NCBI GenBank assembly: GCA_016286785.1
Contig: JAEEUB010000002.1
Coordinates: forward strand, 19,557 to 83,556
DNA from: Candidatus Saccharimonadota bacterium
GTDB lineage: Bacteria; Patescibacteriota; Saccharimonadia; Saccharimonadales; Saccharimonadaceae
Direction: 5' to 3'
DNA: 64,000 bases
The position numbers and the translations under genes are program-made. The notes beneath the pieces are model-generated. The model saw nothing but the letters and a program-made list of their open reading frames with translations. It had not been told where the DNA came from and did no database searches. Shown one piece after another: positions 28,193-35,850 of the stretch (within the stretch, counting starts at the first letter, position 1; each line of letters begins with the position of its first letter).

Positions 28193-28993
28193 TTATTTTT
28201 CTGTAATCGCTAAGATGTGTCCGCTGTACCCAATTAAATCCTCTCTTTCGCAAATAGATAAATGATACTTCGTGTATAATCTATACTCATCATCGGTCAT
28301 ATCGTTAATGGTATCTTTAATCACTCTTCCAATACCATCAGTGGCCACATAGTGTAGCTTCTTTAGATTAAGTGAATCCATTATCTCTTTAACTTCACTA
28401 AAATACCGCATATTAAAAATCAAGCTTTCGTCATTATTTGGTGTAAGGTTTTCTGATACCTGCATACCAGCACCGCAATTCTCGTAAATATTCCCAGACT
28501 GGAACCCCCACGTTAGCATTGTTAAGTCAAAGAGGATAAACGCAAAAAATATTTTACCACCCGGTTTAGTGACCCTGATTGCTTCATCGATAGCCTTTTT
28601 TACTTCCTCGGGCTTAAAGAGATGATAAAGCGGACCTAAAGACAGTGTCATGTCGAACGTATTATCCGGATAAATAGACAAATCTAGGGCATTCCCCTGA
28701 ACAACATTTATGTCCATATCGGTCGTGATTTTCGATTTCATTACATCGATATTGGATTGAACCAATTCAACCGCATCAACCCTAAAACCGTCTCCGGCAT
28801 AATACAAGGAATAAGTGCCAGTTCCAGGGCCAATTTCGAGTATTCTATCGCCAGGTTTTAAATATTTGTCAATATAAGTCGTTGTAGTAATAAACTCAAC
28901 ATAATGCATTTTATCGCGCGTAAGCCTATCTTCTTCTACGTAGCGATCTTTATAAAATGCATTCAGAAAAGCATCTAAATATCTATTGGACAT
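28193..28993 (-). CDS. Class I SAM-dependent methyltransferase
   Basis: 266 residues from MSNRYLDAFLNAFYKDRY. Motif I RILEIGPGTGTYSLYYAGDG, motif II-like VDAVELVQSNIDVMK, VVQGNALDL, and FDMTLSLGPLYHLFKPEEVKKAIDEAIRVTKPGGKI (post-motif and motif III) define a Methyltransf_11/25 small-molecule type enzyme. Substrate unknown. The start is chosen for AAGGAGGA six bases upstream; the -10 TGTGGTATATT sits about 20 bases farther. The longer frame to 29044 would extend past the promoter. Divergent from the HD-domain gene. Confidence 0.88.
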   Translation of the reverse strand: MSNRYLDAFLNAFYKDRYVEEDRLTRDKMHYVEFITTTTYIDKYLKPGDRILEIGPGTGTYSLYYAGDGFRVDAVELVQSNIDVMKSKITTDMDINVVQGNALDLSIYPDNTFDMTLSLGPLYHLFKPEEVKKAIDEAIRVTKPGGKIFFAFILFDLTMLTWGFQSGNIYENCGAGMQVSENLTPNNDESLIFNMRYFSEVKEIMDSLNLKKLHYVATDGIGRVIKDTINDMTDDEYRLYTKYHLSICEREDLIGYSGHILAITEK

Positions 28994-29117
28994 ACTATCC
29001 TCCTTAAGAATAATATACCACAGTTTTTGAGAAATGCCGGTCAAGGCGCATACTTACGACACGGCCCCCACGCTCTTATTTGTCAATTACTACATAAACG
29101 CGTGCTATAATTTAACC

Positions 29118-30719
29118 ATGAGCGAAGAAATTCAAACTCGCAGAGAAAAGATGTCGGAACAAGTCGAGCAAAGCCCGAAGCATCAAGCCATGCGTGTATT
29201 ATTAGAACTAGGAATATGCAAAAAAGTTAGCGATCTGGAGCTATATCATGGACGTGCCGGCAACGGCGGAAAATGGATGGTTGACCCAAGTTTTAATAAT
29301 TCTGGTAATTATATGGGGACCAACAATATTAACAAGGTGGCGGCGCTTAATACCTCGGAAAACCAAGCCACGGCAAAAGAGTTCGCCGACGCAAGATCTC
29401 GCACGAGTGGTGGCATTCCAGAAACTAGAAGAATTATATCCGATGACCCAGACGCAATGATCATCTGTTCTAGGCTATCGGATTTAAACGAGGAAGATAG
29501 AGAAAGAGCGATTGATGCAATTCGTCAAATCCGCCCCAGGGTTATGAAGGGTGCACCTATAAGATTTGAAGACAGAGAAGACATTAAAAAAATCTCACCG
29601 CAAGACTTGCTTGACAAGGAGTATGGTTTAATGTTTGGGGATAGGGTATCTGATATCGAAAAACAAACTAAACTATATAATAGAGATTTAATTATTCATA
29701 TTGGCTCAGCTTTAAACACGGCAAGGCTATTAGATTCCGGACATCTAGATGCTTTATGCCAGGCATTTTTAGATGACAAGCGTGAGCTACGGGTTGGATC
29801 TCATACGATTCCAATAAATCACGAATATATGGCCAATCTCTTCAGAGCAGGCCATATTGTTGGCTCCAAGGTACGCGTCTCCTCGGCAACTATAGGAAAA
29901 GAAATTGACAATTATCTCCTGTTTGACCTTGCGAAAGTTAATACTCCCGAAGCAATTGAACGCAAAACGAGAAAAAGGAATCGATTATTCGGCCAAATTG
30001 CTATTGCCTCTAGCGAGAAAAATAAGAACAGAAGCAATCTGCAACATGTGCTAGAATCTAATCTCTATATAAAACCGCAAGAAATTATTGAGCTCGCAAG
30101 AAAAACCCCAGGCTTTGAAGATATTTTTGATGAAGACTGCGGGAATTGGGAAGGATTTAGTCTTGGTGAGCATACGGAGACTACATTGGAATTATTCGAC
30201 ACCAACTATGCCGACCTTTTACCAGCATCCGCTTTACCGCTCATACGCCTATCGCTTCTGGTACACGACGTGGGCAAACCACAGGCTGTAAAGAGAGGTA
30301 ATAAAGAAAGACAAAAACAGTATAATGCGGTTTTTGCAGAGAGATTCATGAGGCGAAACAGGGTAGATGATGCGACGATGCGGTTGGTTCTTTCCGTAAT
30401 TGGAGAGGGAATGTCGATAACCTCGGAATTAATTCGTGGTGGCGGTAATATGGTGACCAGATGGAGATTGAGATGTTTTAGCGAAAAAATCGCTAAGGAA
30501 TATCTTGGCGTGAAACGGGTCGACAAGGATACAGTAATCGGTTTCGAAAACTTACTCAAGGTCATTCAGACATGTGACAGTGCCGCCTATACGACTATGG
30601 CAGTAACGAGAAACGAAGGCGGGATAAATTACCGAAATTATGGATCATTCGATCCTTCATTTGAACAATTCAAGGGGTTCACGGGGCGACGTGCACGTCT
30701 CAGAAGAGGACTTTCCTAA
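29118..30719 (+). CDS. HD-domain protein with possible ADP-ribosyltransferase-like N-terminus
   Basis: 533 residues from MSEEIQTRREK. TATAAT ends 6 bases before this ATG; the longer frame from 29034 translates the promoter. The C-terminal half carries HD-phosphohydrolase ligands: GEHTETTLELFD, LLVHDVGKPQAVK and QTCDSAAY (H...HD...D). The N-terminal 100 residues contain LELYHGRAGNGG and, farther on, AALNTSENQATAKEFADAR, an order reminiscent of the His and Tyr/Asn-containing strands of ART folds; this is weak inference. No signal peptide. The function could be nucleotide hydrolysis or a toxin/effector-like activity. Confidence 0.75.
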   Translation: MSEEIQTRREKMSEQVEQSPKHQAMRVLLELGICKKVSDLELYHGRAGNGGKWMVDPSFNNSGNYMGTNNINKVAALNTSENQATAKEFADARSRTSGGIPETRRIISDDPDAMIICSRLSDLNEEDRERAIDAIRQIRPRVMKGAPIRFEDREDIKKISPQDLLDKEYGLMFGDRVSDIEKQTKLYNRDLIIHIGSALNTARLLDSGHLDALCQAFLDDKRELRVGSHTIPINHEYMANLFRAGHIVGSKVRVSSATIGKEIDNYLLFDLAKVNTPEAIERKTRKRNRLFGQIAIASSEKNKNRSNLQHVLESNLYIKPQEIIELARKTPGFEDIFDEDCGNWEGFSLGEHTETTLELFDTNYADLLPASALPLIRLSLLVHDVGKPQAVKRGNKERQKQYNAVFAERFMRRNRVDDATMRLVLSVIGEGMSITSELIRGGGNMVTRWRLRCFSEKIAKEYLGVKRVDKDTVIGFENLLKVIQTCDSAAYTTMAVTRNEGGINYRNYGSFDPSFEQFKGFTGRRARLRRGLS

Positions 30720-30760
30720 GTTAGTGCAAGGCGTAGTAACAATGAAAGAAGGAGTTAGTT

Positions 30761-31237
30761 ATGAACATCTCTATTCGTAGAGCAAGCGAATCTGATATTG
30801 ATATAGTTCAAGAGTTCGGTTCAAAGCTACTCAATTTTGAACGAGAAAATTACGACTCGAGTCTAGATAAAAACTGGGCACTATCAGAAGAAGCAAAACA
30901 AAAATACCTCGCAGCAATCAATAATCAATATGTCCTAATTGCCGAAGTCAGCGGCCAACCTGTCGGGTTTTTGATTGCTAGTGTCTCTGCGCCAAAGGCC
31001 GGAAATGCGCGACCCATCAAGCAAGCGTATCTTCAAAACATTTTTGTTGAAGAAAAAATGCGTAGCACCGGAGTTGGCGGAAAGCTTTTAGAAGAATTAA
31101 AAGCCTATTGTAAAAGCGAAGCGGTAACGCGTCTCGGCGTTAGTGTTTTAGCAGCGAACAAAGCAGCGGTTGATTTTTATAAGAAAACAGGATTTACGGA
31201 ACGATCCATCAATCTTGCCATGGAGTTCTCATCTTAA
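30761..31237 (+). CDS. GNAT-family N-acetyltransferase
   Basis: 158 residues. Motifs: YVLIAEVSGQPVGFLIASVS, motif A QNIFVEEKMRSTGVGGKLLEELKAYC (R-S-T-G-V-G), and LGVSVLAANKAAVDFYKKTGFTE, the common N-xx-A-xx-F/Y-Y-x-x-x-G-F ending of GNAT enzymes. Substrate unknown. It has AAGGAG six bases before ATG and follows the HD gene by 41 bases with no separate -10 that I can see, so the two may be co-transcribed. Confidence 0.9.
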   Translation: MNISIRRASESDIDIVQEFGSKLLNFERENYDSSLDKNWALSEEAKQKYLAAINNQYVLIAEVSGQPVGFLIASVSAPKAGNARPIKQAYLQNIFVEEKMRSTGVGGKLLEELKAYCKSEAVTRLGVSVLAANKAAVDFYKKTGFTERSINLAMEFSS

Positions 31238-31285
31238 AAAAGTAAGCAATAATTAGTTTTTTCGTGATAATTTGAAATATTGTGT

Positions 31286-31347
31286 TATAATACATGAAGG
31301 CGAGTGGATCGAGGGCTGGTAAACACCAAGCCAGGCCAATGCCATGA
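31286..31347 (+). promoter_or_regulatory. Promoter and long leader of tRNA-Val
   Basis: TGTGTTATAAT (TATAAT 31286-31291) lies 56 bases before tRNA-Val, unlike the near-leaderless tRNA-Phe and tRNA-Glu. The leader contains GAGTGG...GAGGGCTGGTAAACACCA, which looks somewhat like the D-arm and anticodon arm of a class II (Ser/Leu) tRNA; it may be tRNA debris. Confidence 0.5.
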
Positions 31348-31424
31348 GGACGCTTAGCTCAGTTGGCTAGAGCGTGTCTTTGACGTAGACAAGGTCAGAG
31401 GTTCGACTCCTCTAGCGTCCACCA
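31348..31424 (+). tRNA. tRNA-Val (anticodon GAC)
   Basis: Cloverleaf: acceptor GGACGCT with AGCGTCC, D-arm GCTC/GAGC, anticodon stem TGTCT/AGACA with loop TTGACGT (anticodon GAC), T-arm AGAGG-TTCGACT-CCTCT, encoded CCA. Its 3' part is duplicated 56 bases downstream. Confidence 0.95.
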
Positions 31425-31486
31425 CGTTAAACGCAGAAAGATAGAGCCGTTCTTCGAATCGACTCCTCTAGCGTCCACCACGTTAA
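31403..31486 (+). repeat. 28-bp direct repeat of the tRNA-Val 3' end
   Basis: The bases from TCGACTCC through CCACCACGTTAA at 31403-31430 recur exactly at 31459-31486, separated by 28 unrelated bases. The first copy is the T-arm/acceptor/CCA end of tRNA-Val plus 6 bases of flank. A duplicated tRNA 3' end is the classic trace of site-specific integration at a tRNA gene, or of loss of a neighbouring tRNA copy. No integrase gene is near. Confidence 0.85.
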
Positions 31487-31492
31487 CAGTTT

Positions 31493-31569
31493 GGGTCGGT
31501 AGCTCAGCAGGTTAGAGCACGGGCCTTTTAAGCCCGGTGTCGAGGGTTCGAGCCCCTCCCGACTCACCA
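31493..31569 (+). tRNA. tRNA-Lys (anticodon TTT)
   Basis: Cloverleaf: acceptor GGGTCGG with CCGACTC, D-arm GCTC/GAGC, anticodon stem CGGGC/GCCCG with loop CTTTTAA (anticodon TTT), T-arm GAGGG-TTCGAGC-CCCTC, encoded CCA. It is probably co-transcribed with tRNA-Val; a terminator follows. Confidence 0.95.
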
Positions 31570-31575
31570 CAAGAA

Positions 31576-31603
31576 AATAAGACCTTTGGGTCTTTATTTT
31601 TTT
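31576..31603 (+). terminator. Terminator after tRNA-Lys
   Basis: AAGACC, TTT loop, GGGTCTT, then TATTTTTTT. Confidence 0.88.
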
Positions 31604-31680
31604 ACGATAGCAAACGAAGCGAATTTTTGCAAAATAAAAATCACATTCGCTACCTAGTAATAACGTTGTATAATGAAACT

Positions 31681-32322
31681 ATGAAAATAGGTGTTTTTGA
31701 CTCAGGGAAAGGAGGGACAACTGTCCTTTCGGCAATAAAAAAACTTTTGCCAGATGCTGAATACTATTATATTGCAGATTCTAAGAACTGTCCTTATGGG
31801 GAAAAAACCAACCAGGAATTACTGAAAATAGTAAAGGATATCGTAAATAAACTAATTGATTGGGGTGCTAATATTATCGTCGTCGCATGTAATACCGCAA
31901 CAACAAAATGCATTAAAATCTTAAGAGAAGATTATCCAGATGTATGTTTTGTCGGAACCGAACCCGCCATCAAGTTAGCTTCCAAAACTGGAGCCAAGAA
32001 AATACTAGTTATGGCGACGCCAGGAACAATAGAATCTGAAAGGACGGCGCAGCTCTTAGTGGAAAGCGAGAAACCTGGGCAAAAAATCGAGCTACTCGCC
32101 TGCCCAGGGCTGGCGTACGCAATCGAAAACAACAATCGAGTCGACGAAGTATTAAGTGGTCTCCTAGTAGATCACCCAAAAGACTATGATGCGGTAGTGC
32201 TCGGATGTACGCACTACTCACTAATTAAAGACAAAATTCAAAACCACTTTAAAGCAGCCACTCTAATCGACGGAAATGACGGCGTAGCAAGAAGAGTGAT
32301 GATGTTAGCGAATCAGATATAA
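31681..32322 (+). CDS. murI: Glutamate racemase, compact
   Basis: Makes D-glutamate for peptidoglycan. 213 residues from MKIGVFDSGKGG, about 50 fewer than usual. Both catalytic cysteines are present: ACNTATTK (about 66) and LGCTHYSLIK (about 176). The missing length is in the middle of the protein; both ends look complete. TATAAT ends 6 bases before this ATG; the longer frame from 31537 reads through tRNA-Lys and is false. A terminator follows. Other peptidoglycan genes in the window are the MurA fusion and murD. Confidence 0.9.
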   Translation: MKIGVFDSGKGGTTVLSAIKKLLPDAEYYYIADSKNCPYGEKTNQELLKIVKDIVNKLIDWGANIIVVACNTATTKCIKILREDYPDVCFVGTEPAIKLASKTGAKKILVMATPGTIESERTAQLLVESEKPGQKIELLACPGLAYAIENNNRVDEVLSGLLVDHPKDYDAVVLGCTHYSLIKDKIQNHFKAATLIDGNDGVARRVMMLANQI

Positions 32323-32374
32323 TCCTGTGGAAAACCTGTGGAAAACCATATTTGATGTACCTCTTTTAACCGAC

Positions 32375-32405
32375 AAAAAATCCCCTCAATCGAGGGGACT
32401 TTTTG
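32375..32405. terminator. Bidirectional terminator between murI and the DUF4282-like gene
   Basis: AAAAAATCCCCTC, AATC loop, GAGGGGACTTTTTG gives a stem with T runs on both strands between convergent genes. Confidence 0.9.
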
Positions 32406-32412
32406 TTTAGAA

Positions 32413-32880
32413 TTACTTCTTCTTAGTGTTTTCGGCAATATCTGTCGTGTTTCGCCAAATCATGATAAACATCATGGTAGCCTCATAGGCTAAACGTATA
32501 ATGATTGGCCCGAGCGTAGCGAAAAGGAGGAACATAAGAAGCGCCATTCCGCCCATAACATTAAACATACCAAAGTAAGTGAAGGAATAAAGAATTACAA
32601 AGATGGTTGCAATGTAGTAGATAACCTTTAAAATTGGCTCAATCCACATAACCTTAAAGGCTAGAAAATCTTTTAGCCATTTAAGGAATTTGCCCTTAGG
32701 CTCGGTTTTTGCTTTAACAAACAGGAAGTAAACCAAAATACCGCCAAGAACAGCTAAGATCAAAGCGATAATTGCCCAGATACCGGCACCAGCCATTGAG
32801 CCCATAACACTCGAAGTGCTTGAATACTTGCTACTGCTATCCAGGCTATTTAAAAGTTGATTTACGTCAGAGTAATCCAT
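32413..32880 (-). CDS. DUF4282-like membrane protein
   Basis: 155 residues from MDYSDVNQLLNSLD. Three hydrophobic segments: about 33-55 (IWAIIALILAVLGGILVYFL), 85-105 (VIYYIATIFVILYSFTYF) and 110-135. The last two, with the ending IIIRLAYEATMMFIMIWRNTTDI, resemble the DUF4282 family (R-xx-x-E...F-x-I-xx-N). The role is unknown. AAGGAG lies 7 bases before ATG. The longer frame to 33291 runs antisense through rarA and is not real. It diverges from rarA. Confidence 0.75.
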   Translation of the reverse strand: MDYSDVNQLLNSLDSSSKYSSTSSVMGSMAGAGIWAIIALILAVLGGILVYFLFVKAKTEPKGKFLKWLKDFLAFKVMWIEPILKVIYYIATIFVILYSFTYFGMFNVMGGMALLMFLLFATLGPIIIRLAYEATMMFIMIWRNTTDIAENTKKK

Positions 32881-32965
32881 TTTATAACTCCTTAGATTTA
32901 ATATTAGCCTAATTTTACCATAAAGAATTAAAAAATGTAAAGAATTCTTATATAATATGTATATC

Positions 32966-34150
32966 ATGAATAGAGTGCCACTTGCAGAGCGAATGAGGCC
33001 AAAAAAATTGTCGGAAGTAATAGGGCAAGACGAAATCGTTGGCGACGGTAAAATTTTAACGGAAATAGTCAAAAAAGGCGAGCCGGTAAACCTCATTTTT
33101 TGGGGGCCGCCAGGGACTGGGAAAACCACGCTCGCCCGCATCTTGGCAAACGAATTTAAGGCTGACTTTGTAGAGATATCAGCAGTAACAGCCGGCAAAA
33201 AAGATGTAGAAGCGGTGGTAGCTCGCGCAAAGCTAAACTGGAACCTAAAAACTCGCACCATATTATTTGTGGACGAAATACATAGGTTCAATAAGGCTCA
33301 ACAGGACGCCTTTTTGCCGCATGTAGAATCTGGCTTAATTACTTTAATTGGCGCCACAACCGAGAACCCGTCGTTTGAGGTTATTTCGCCACTACTCAGC
33401 CGGTCGCGCGTGGTGGTTTTGGCTCCGCTATCAAAAGATGCAATTATTGAGGTACTAAAAAGAGCAGTCAAGGCTGAAAAAGTCAGCCGCCGAGTTACTA
33501 AAAAAGCCTTAGATTATATCGCAGAGCTATCTGGTGGTGATGCTAGAAGTGCACTGGGGGATCTAGAGTTGGCCTTATCTCTAGCTGATAAAGTCGACGA
33601 AAAAGTGGTAATAGAAGCTGCTGGCAAAAAAGTCCCCGGCTACGATAAGAAGGGTGATAAGCATTATGACACTATTTCTGCATTCATTAAATCAATGCGC
33701 GGTAGCGATGTAGATGCAGCACTTTATTACTTGGCACGGATGGTAGAATCTGGCGAAGACCCAAAGTTTATTGCTCGCAGAATGGTGATTTTTGCCTCTG
33801 AGGATATTGGTTTGGCCGGCAATGGAGCTCTCAGTCTAGCCACCGCTTGCTTTCAGGCTGTGGAGAGAGTCGGTATGCCAGAATCCGGGCTAATCCTAGC
33901 GCACACTTGTATCGCTTTGTCAAAATCCAAGAAAAACCGTGACTCAGCTGACGCATGGTATAAGGCCCTAGGCCTAGCAAAAAAAGCCCCAAACGAACCC
34001 GTTCCAATCTGGCTTCGCAACGCCCCGACAAAACTAATGAAAGATTTAGGCTATGGCAAAGGGCAAAAATGGGAATCTGGTTTTCATTTAGATAAAAATT
34101 ACTTACCAGATAGTATTAAAAACGAAAAAATATTTAAATCAACCCAGTAA
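32966..34150 (+). CDS. rarA: Replication-associated recombination protein RarA (MgsA)
   Basis: AAA+ ATPase acting at stalled forks. 394 residues from MNRVPLAERMRPKKLSEVIGQDE. Walker A WGPPGTGKTTLA (about 48-59), Walker B ILFVDEIHRFNKAQQDAFLP, sensor IGATTENPSFEV, ALLSRSRV-type arginine finger region (PLLSRSRVVVL), and the C-terminal clamp/tetramer domain (ISAFIKSMRGSDVDAALYYLARM). TATAAT ends 9 bases before this ATG; an in-frame ATG lies directly against the -10 (32957) and cannot be excluded. Confidence 0.95.
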   Translation: MNRVPLAERMRPKKLSEVIGQDEIVGDGKILTEIVKKGEPVNLIFWGPPGTGKTTLARILANEFKADFVEISAVTAGKKDVEAVVARAKLNWNLKTRTILFVDEIHRFNKAQQDAFLPHVESGLITLIGATTENPSFEVISPLLSRSRVVVLAPLSKDAIIEVLKRAVKAEKVSRRVTKKALDYIAELSGGDARSALGDLELALSLADKVDEKVVIEAAGKKVPGYDKKGDKHYDTISAFIKSMRGSDVDAALYYLARMVESGEDPKFIARRMVIFASEDIGLAGNGALSLATACFQAVERVGMPESGLILAHTCIALSKSKKNRDSADAWYKALGLAKKAPNEPVPIWLRNAPTKLMKDLGYGKGQKWESGFHLDKNYLPDSIKNEKIFKSTQ

Positions 34151-34212
34151 AATGCGTTTTTTTGTAACCCGATCATTCTGATCTATTTTGATATCAGAAT
34201 CTAGGTGAAGGT

Positions 34213-34902
34213 TTAGCTCTCTAGTCCAGCCCTAAAATACATTTGCACGTATTCCCAACCCCAAGATAGATCAAATCCAGAGCTAGTATAGGAATTTAGT
34301 TTAAAATAGGGCATGCCATTGGCGAGTTTGGCGGTTTTAGCTGCATTCTCCTTAATTTCAGCGAGCGGCTCATCATTTATGACGCAATTTTCAAATTGTT
34401 CGCCAAGCCCAACCTTTTTTCCAATATTAATCCAATAATCTTTATCTAGTTTAGACATACCGGCTACGGCGGACTTCCCCGACTTTTTAAAATAATCGTT
34501 CCAAACCGAAGTAACCGCCAGATTGTAATAGTCCCAAAACTTATCTTCATTTTTGGCGCAGTACGTAGCAACTGCTGAGTAGCGCGAATTTATCGGATTA
34601 GTTTCTCCGTACTCATAAAGAAAATCGGAAATTCTAACCTCATACAAAATATCATTTTCCTCAAGATATTTCTTAAACTCATCCTCGTGTTCAACGATGG
34701 CATTTTCGAACGCAATACAGTATGGACAAACCAAATCCGAATAAATAATAAAATAGTTTTTCGCATCAATATTGCCAACGGTAGTTTTTTCATCCCAAAC
34801 CTTATCAGCATTGGATGGCTTAGTGTTCATGCTGGCCGAAATCGCAAAAATTATCAAAACCACAATGCTAACTATACCTAAAATTCTAAGCGCTTTTTTC
34901 AT
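34213..34902 (-). CDS. DsbA-family thiol oxidoreductase, membrane-anchored
   Basis: 229 residues from MKKALRILGIVSIVVLIIFA. N-terminal membrane anchor (about 5-24) and a thioredoxin-fold outside domain with the active site DLVCPYCIAFE (CPYC near residue 62), inserted helices, and the cis-Pro region GMPYFKLNSY. It likely makes or rearranges disulfides in exported proteins. AAGGAG lies 4-5 bases before ATG, inside the upstream membrane gene, which it overlaps by 17 bases; the two are translationally coupled. Confidence 0.9.
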   Translation of the reverse strand: MKKALRILGIVSIVVLIIFAISASMNTKPSNADKVWDEKTTVGNIDAKNYFIIYSDLVCPYCIAFENAIVEHEDEFKKYLEENDILYEVRISDFLYEYGETNPINSRYSAVATYCAKNEDKFWDYYNLAVTSVWNDYFKKSGKSAVAGMSKLDKDYWINIGKKVGLGEQFENCVINDEPLAEIKENAAKTAKLANGMPYFKLNSYTSSGFDLSWGWEYVQMYFRAGLES

Positions 34903-35494
34903 CTTTCTCCTTTTTGCGTGCAAGATACTTTTCATTAATTATTGTAACATATACTTCTTCGCCAAGGCGTTTTAAAGATAAAACAGCAATTAGTGTTGCT
35001 AAAACCGTAATTATAGCTGAAACGTTGCTCACAACAGTTAGACTACTAGTGGAAAACAGTACCCCAAAAAGCGGGGTTAGAAGCGTGGTGCCACAAGTTG
35101 GGCACCCCGCCCCTAGAGCTATCAGCCCAGTAATAATGCCAGCACGTTCGATATTGGCGGCGTTTTGTTCTTTTTTCTTACCCCAGAGCAAAACGATAAG
35201 ACCAATCAAAACACCTTGCAGTAGGGATAGTAGAAAAATGGGTATCCAATCCAGAAAAACCTGATTGACGCCAAAAATTGCAATAAAACTACTCCAAATG
35301 ATTTGTAAATTTGCAGGAAAACCCAAAACACCCATTAGTTCGAACTTTGAAAAACCTCCTTGGAGCAAATTCATTAGTAATCCAAAAAAGAAAAAGCTTG
35401 GCAAAAAACCATACCAAAATCGCTTTTCTTTAGTCGCGAGCAGAATCCCTTTACCCGCCAAAACAAATTCGTCGCACCACTTCCTCCAATTCAT
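34886..35494 (-). CDS. Multi-pass membrane protein with an intramembrane CPTC motif
   Basis: 202 residues from MNWRKWCDEF. About five membrane segments. The notable motif is GAGCPTCGTTLLTPLFG: a CxxC at the start of a membrane helix, as in membrane thiol carriers. I know no firm family. It overlaps the DsbA-like gene by 17 bases, so it is a candidate redox partner (DsbB/DsbD-like function by analogy, no homology claimed). TATAAT ends 6 bases before this ATG; the longer start at 35512 would translate the promoter (MCYNYH). Confidence 0.75.
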   Translation of the reverse strand: MNWRKWCDEFVLAGKGILLATKEKRFWYGFLPSFFFFGLLMNLLQGGFSKFELMGVLGFPANLQIIWSSFIAIFGVNQVFLDWIPIFLLSLLQGVLIGLIVLLWGKKKEQNAANIERAGIITGLIALGAGCPTCGTTLLTPLFGVLFSTSSLTVVSNVSAIITVLATLIAVLSLKRLGEEVYVTIINEKYLARKKEKDEKSA

Positions 35495-35652
35495 ATGATA
35501 ATTATAACACAAAAAATCCTTTCAAAATTGTTTATGGAACAAAATAAAAATAAGAAAAGTCAAGCATAAAGTGTTCGGTTTTTTCCAGCCACCTCTGTAA
35601 TTAGCGTGACTATTGGAAAATATTAGACAATAAAGAATTTTAAAAAACAAGC

Positions 35653-35686
35653 TTGACAGTCATTTTGCCTATGCTAAAATGAAGCT
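35653..35686 (+). promoter_or_regulatory. -35/-10 promoter of the structured RNA candidate
   Basis: TTGACA (35653-35658), a 16-base spacer, TAAAAT (35675-35680) with an upstream TG. Expected start near 35687. The stretch 35500-35650 before it is AT-rich, with nothing I can support. Confidence 0.8.
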
Positions 35687-35822
35687 AAGGTTTGGACCTG
35701 ATCCGACGTTGAAAGGGGCCTGAACCTAGGGGAGTAGGGTGGAGAGTGTAGAGTTATTTTGACTAATAAACCACCTGGAAATTAGAATTAGAAACCCGTT
35801 GCATGACCTGGCGGGTTTTTAT
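35687..35822 (+). ncRNA. Structured non-coding RNA candidate, about 135 nt
   Basis: No open frame is present. It has its own promoter, three possible stems and a terminator. Stem 1: GGTTTGGACC (35689-35698) with GGCCTGAACC (35717-35726), one mismatch. Stem 2: 35737-35742 with 35771-35776 (GGGTGG/CCACCT). Stem 3, nested in stem 2: TTATT (35754-35758) with AATAA (35765-35769). Terminator: AACCCG (35793-35798) with CGGGTT (35812-35817) and a T run. It does not show the signatures of tmRNA, RNase P RNA or SRP RNA. The downstream gene has its own promoter, so this is probably an independent RNA and not a riboswitch. Confidence 0.6.
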
Positions 35823-35850
35823 ATTGTTTAAGTTATGATATAATGTACTT

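Noticed and set aside
31537-31680. N-terminal extension of murI (SRVRAPPDSPQ...)
   Set aside because: It reads out of tRNA-Lys and its terminator; the leaderless -10 fixes the start at 31681.
32881-33291. Long minus-strand extension of the DUF4282-like gene
   Set aside because: It lies antisense to rarA; AAGGAG seven bases before 32880 gives a clear internal start.
35687-35822. Manganese (yybP-ykoY) riboswitch, because of GGGGAGTAG at 35729-35737
   Set aside because: Only this one block matches; the second conserved loop is not visible, and the next gene has its own promoter and is a cell-wall hydrolase.
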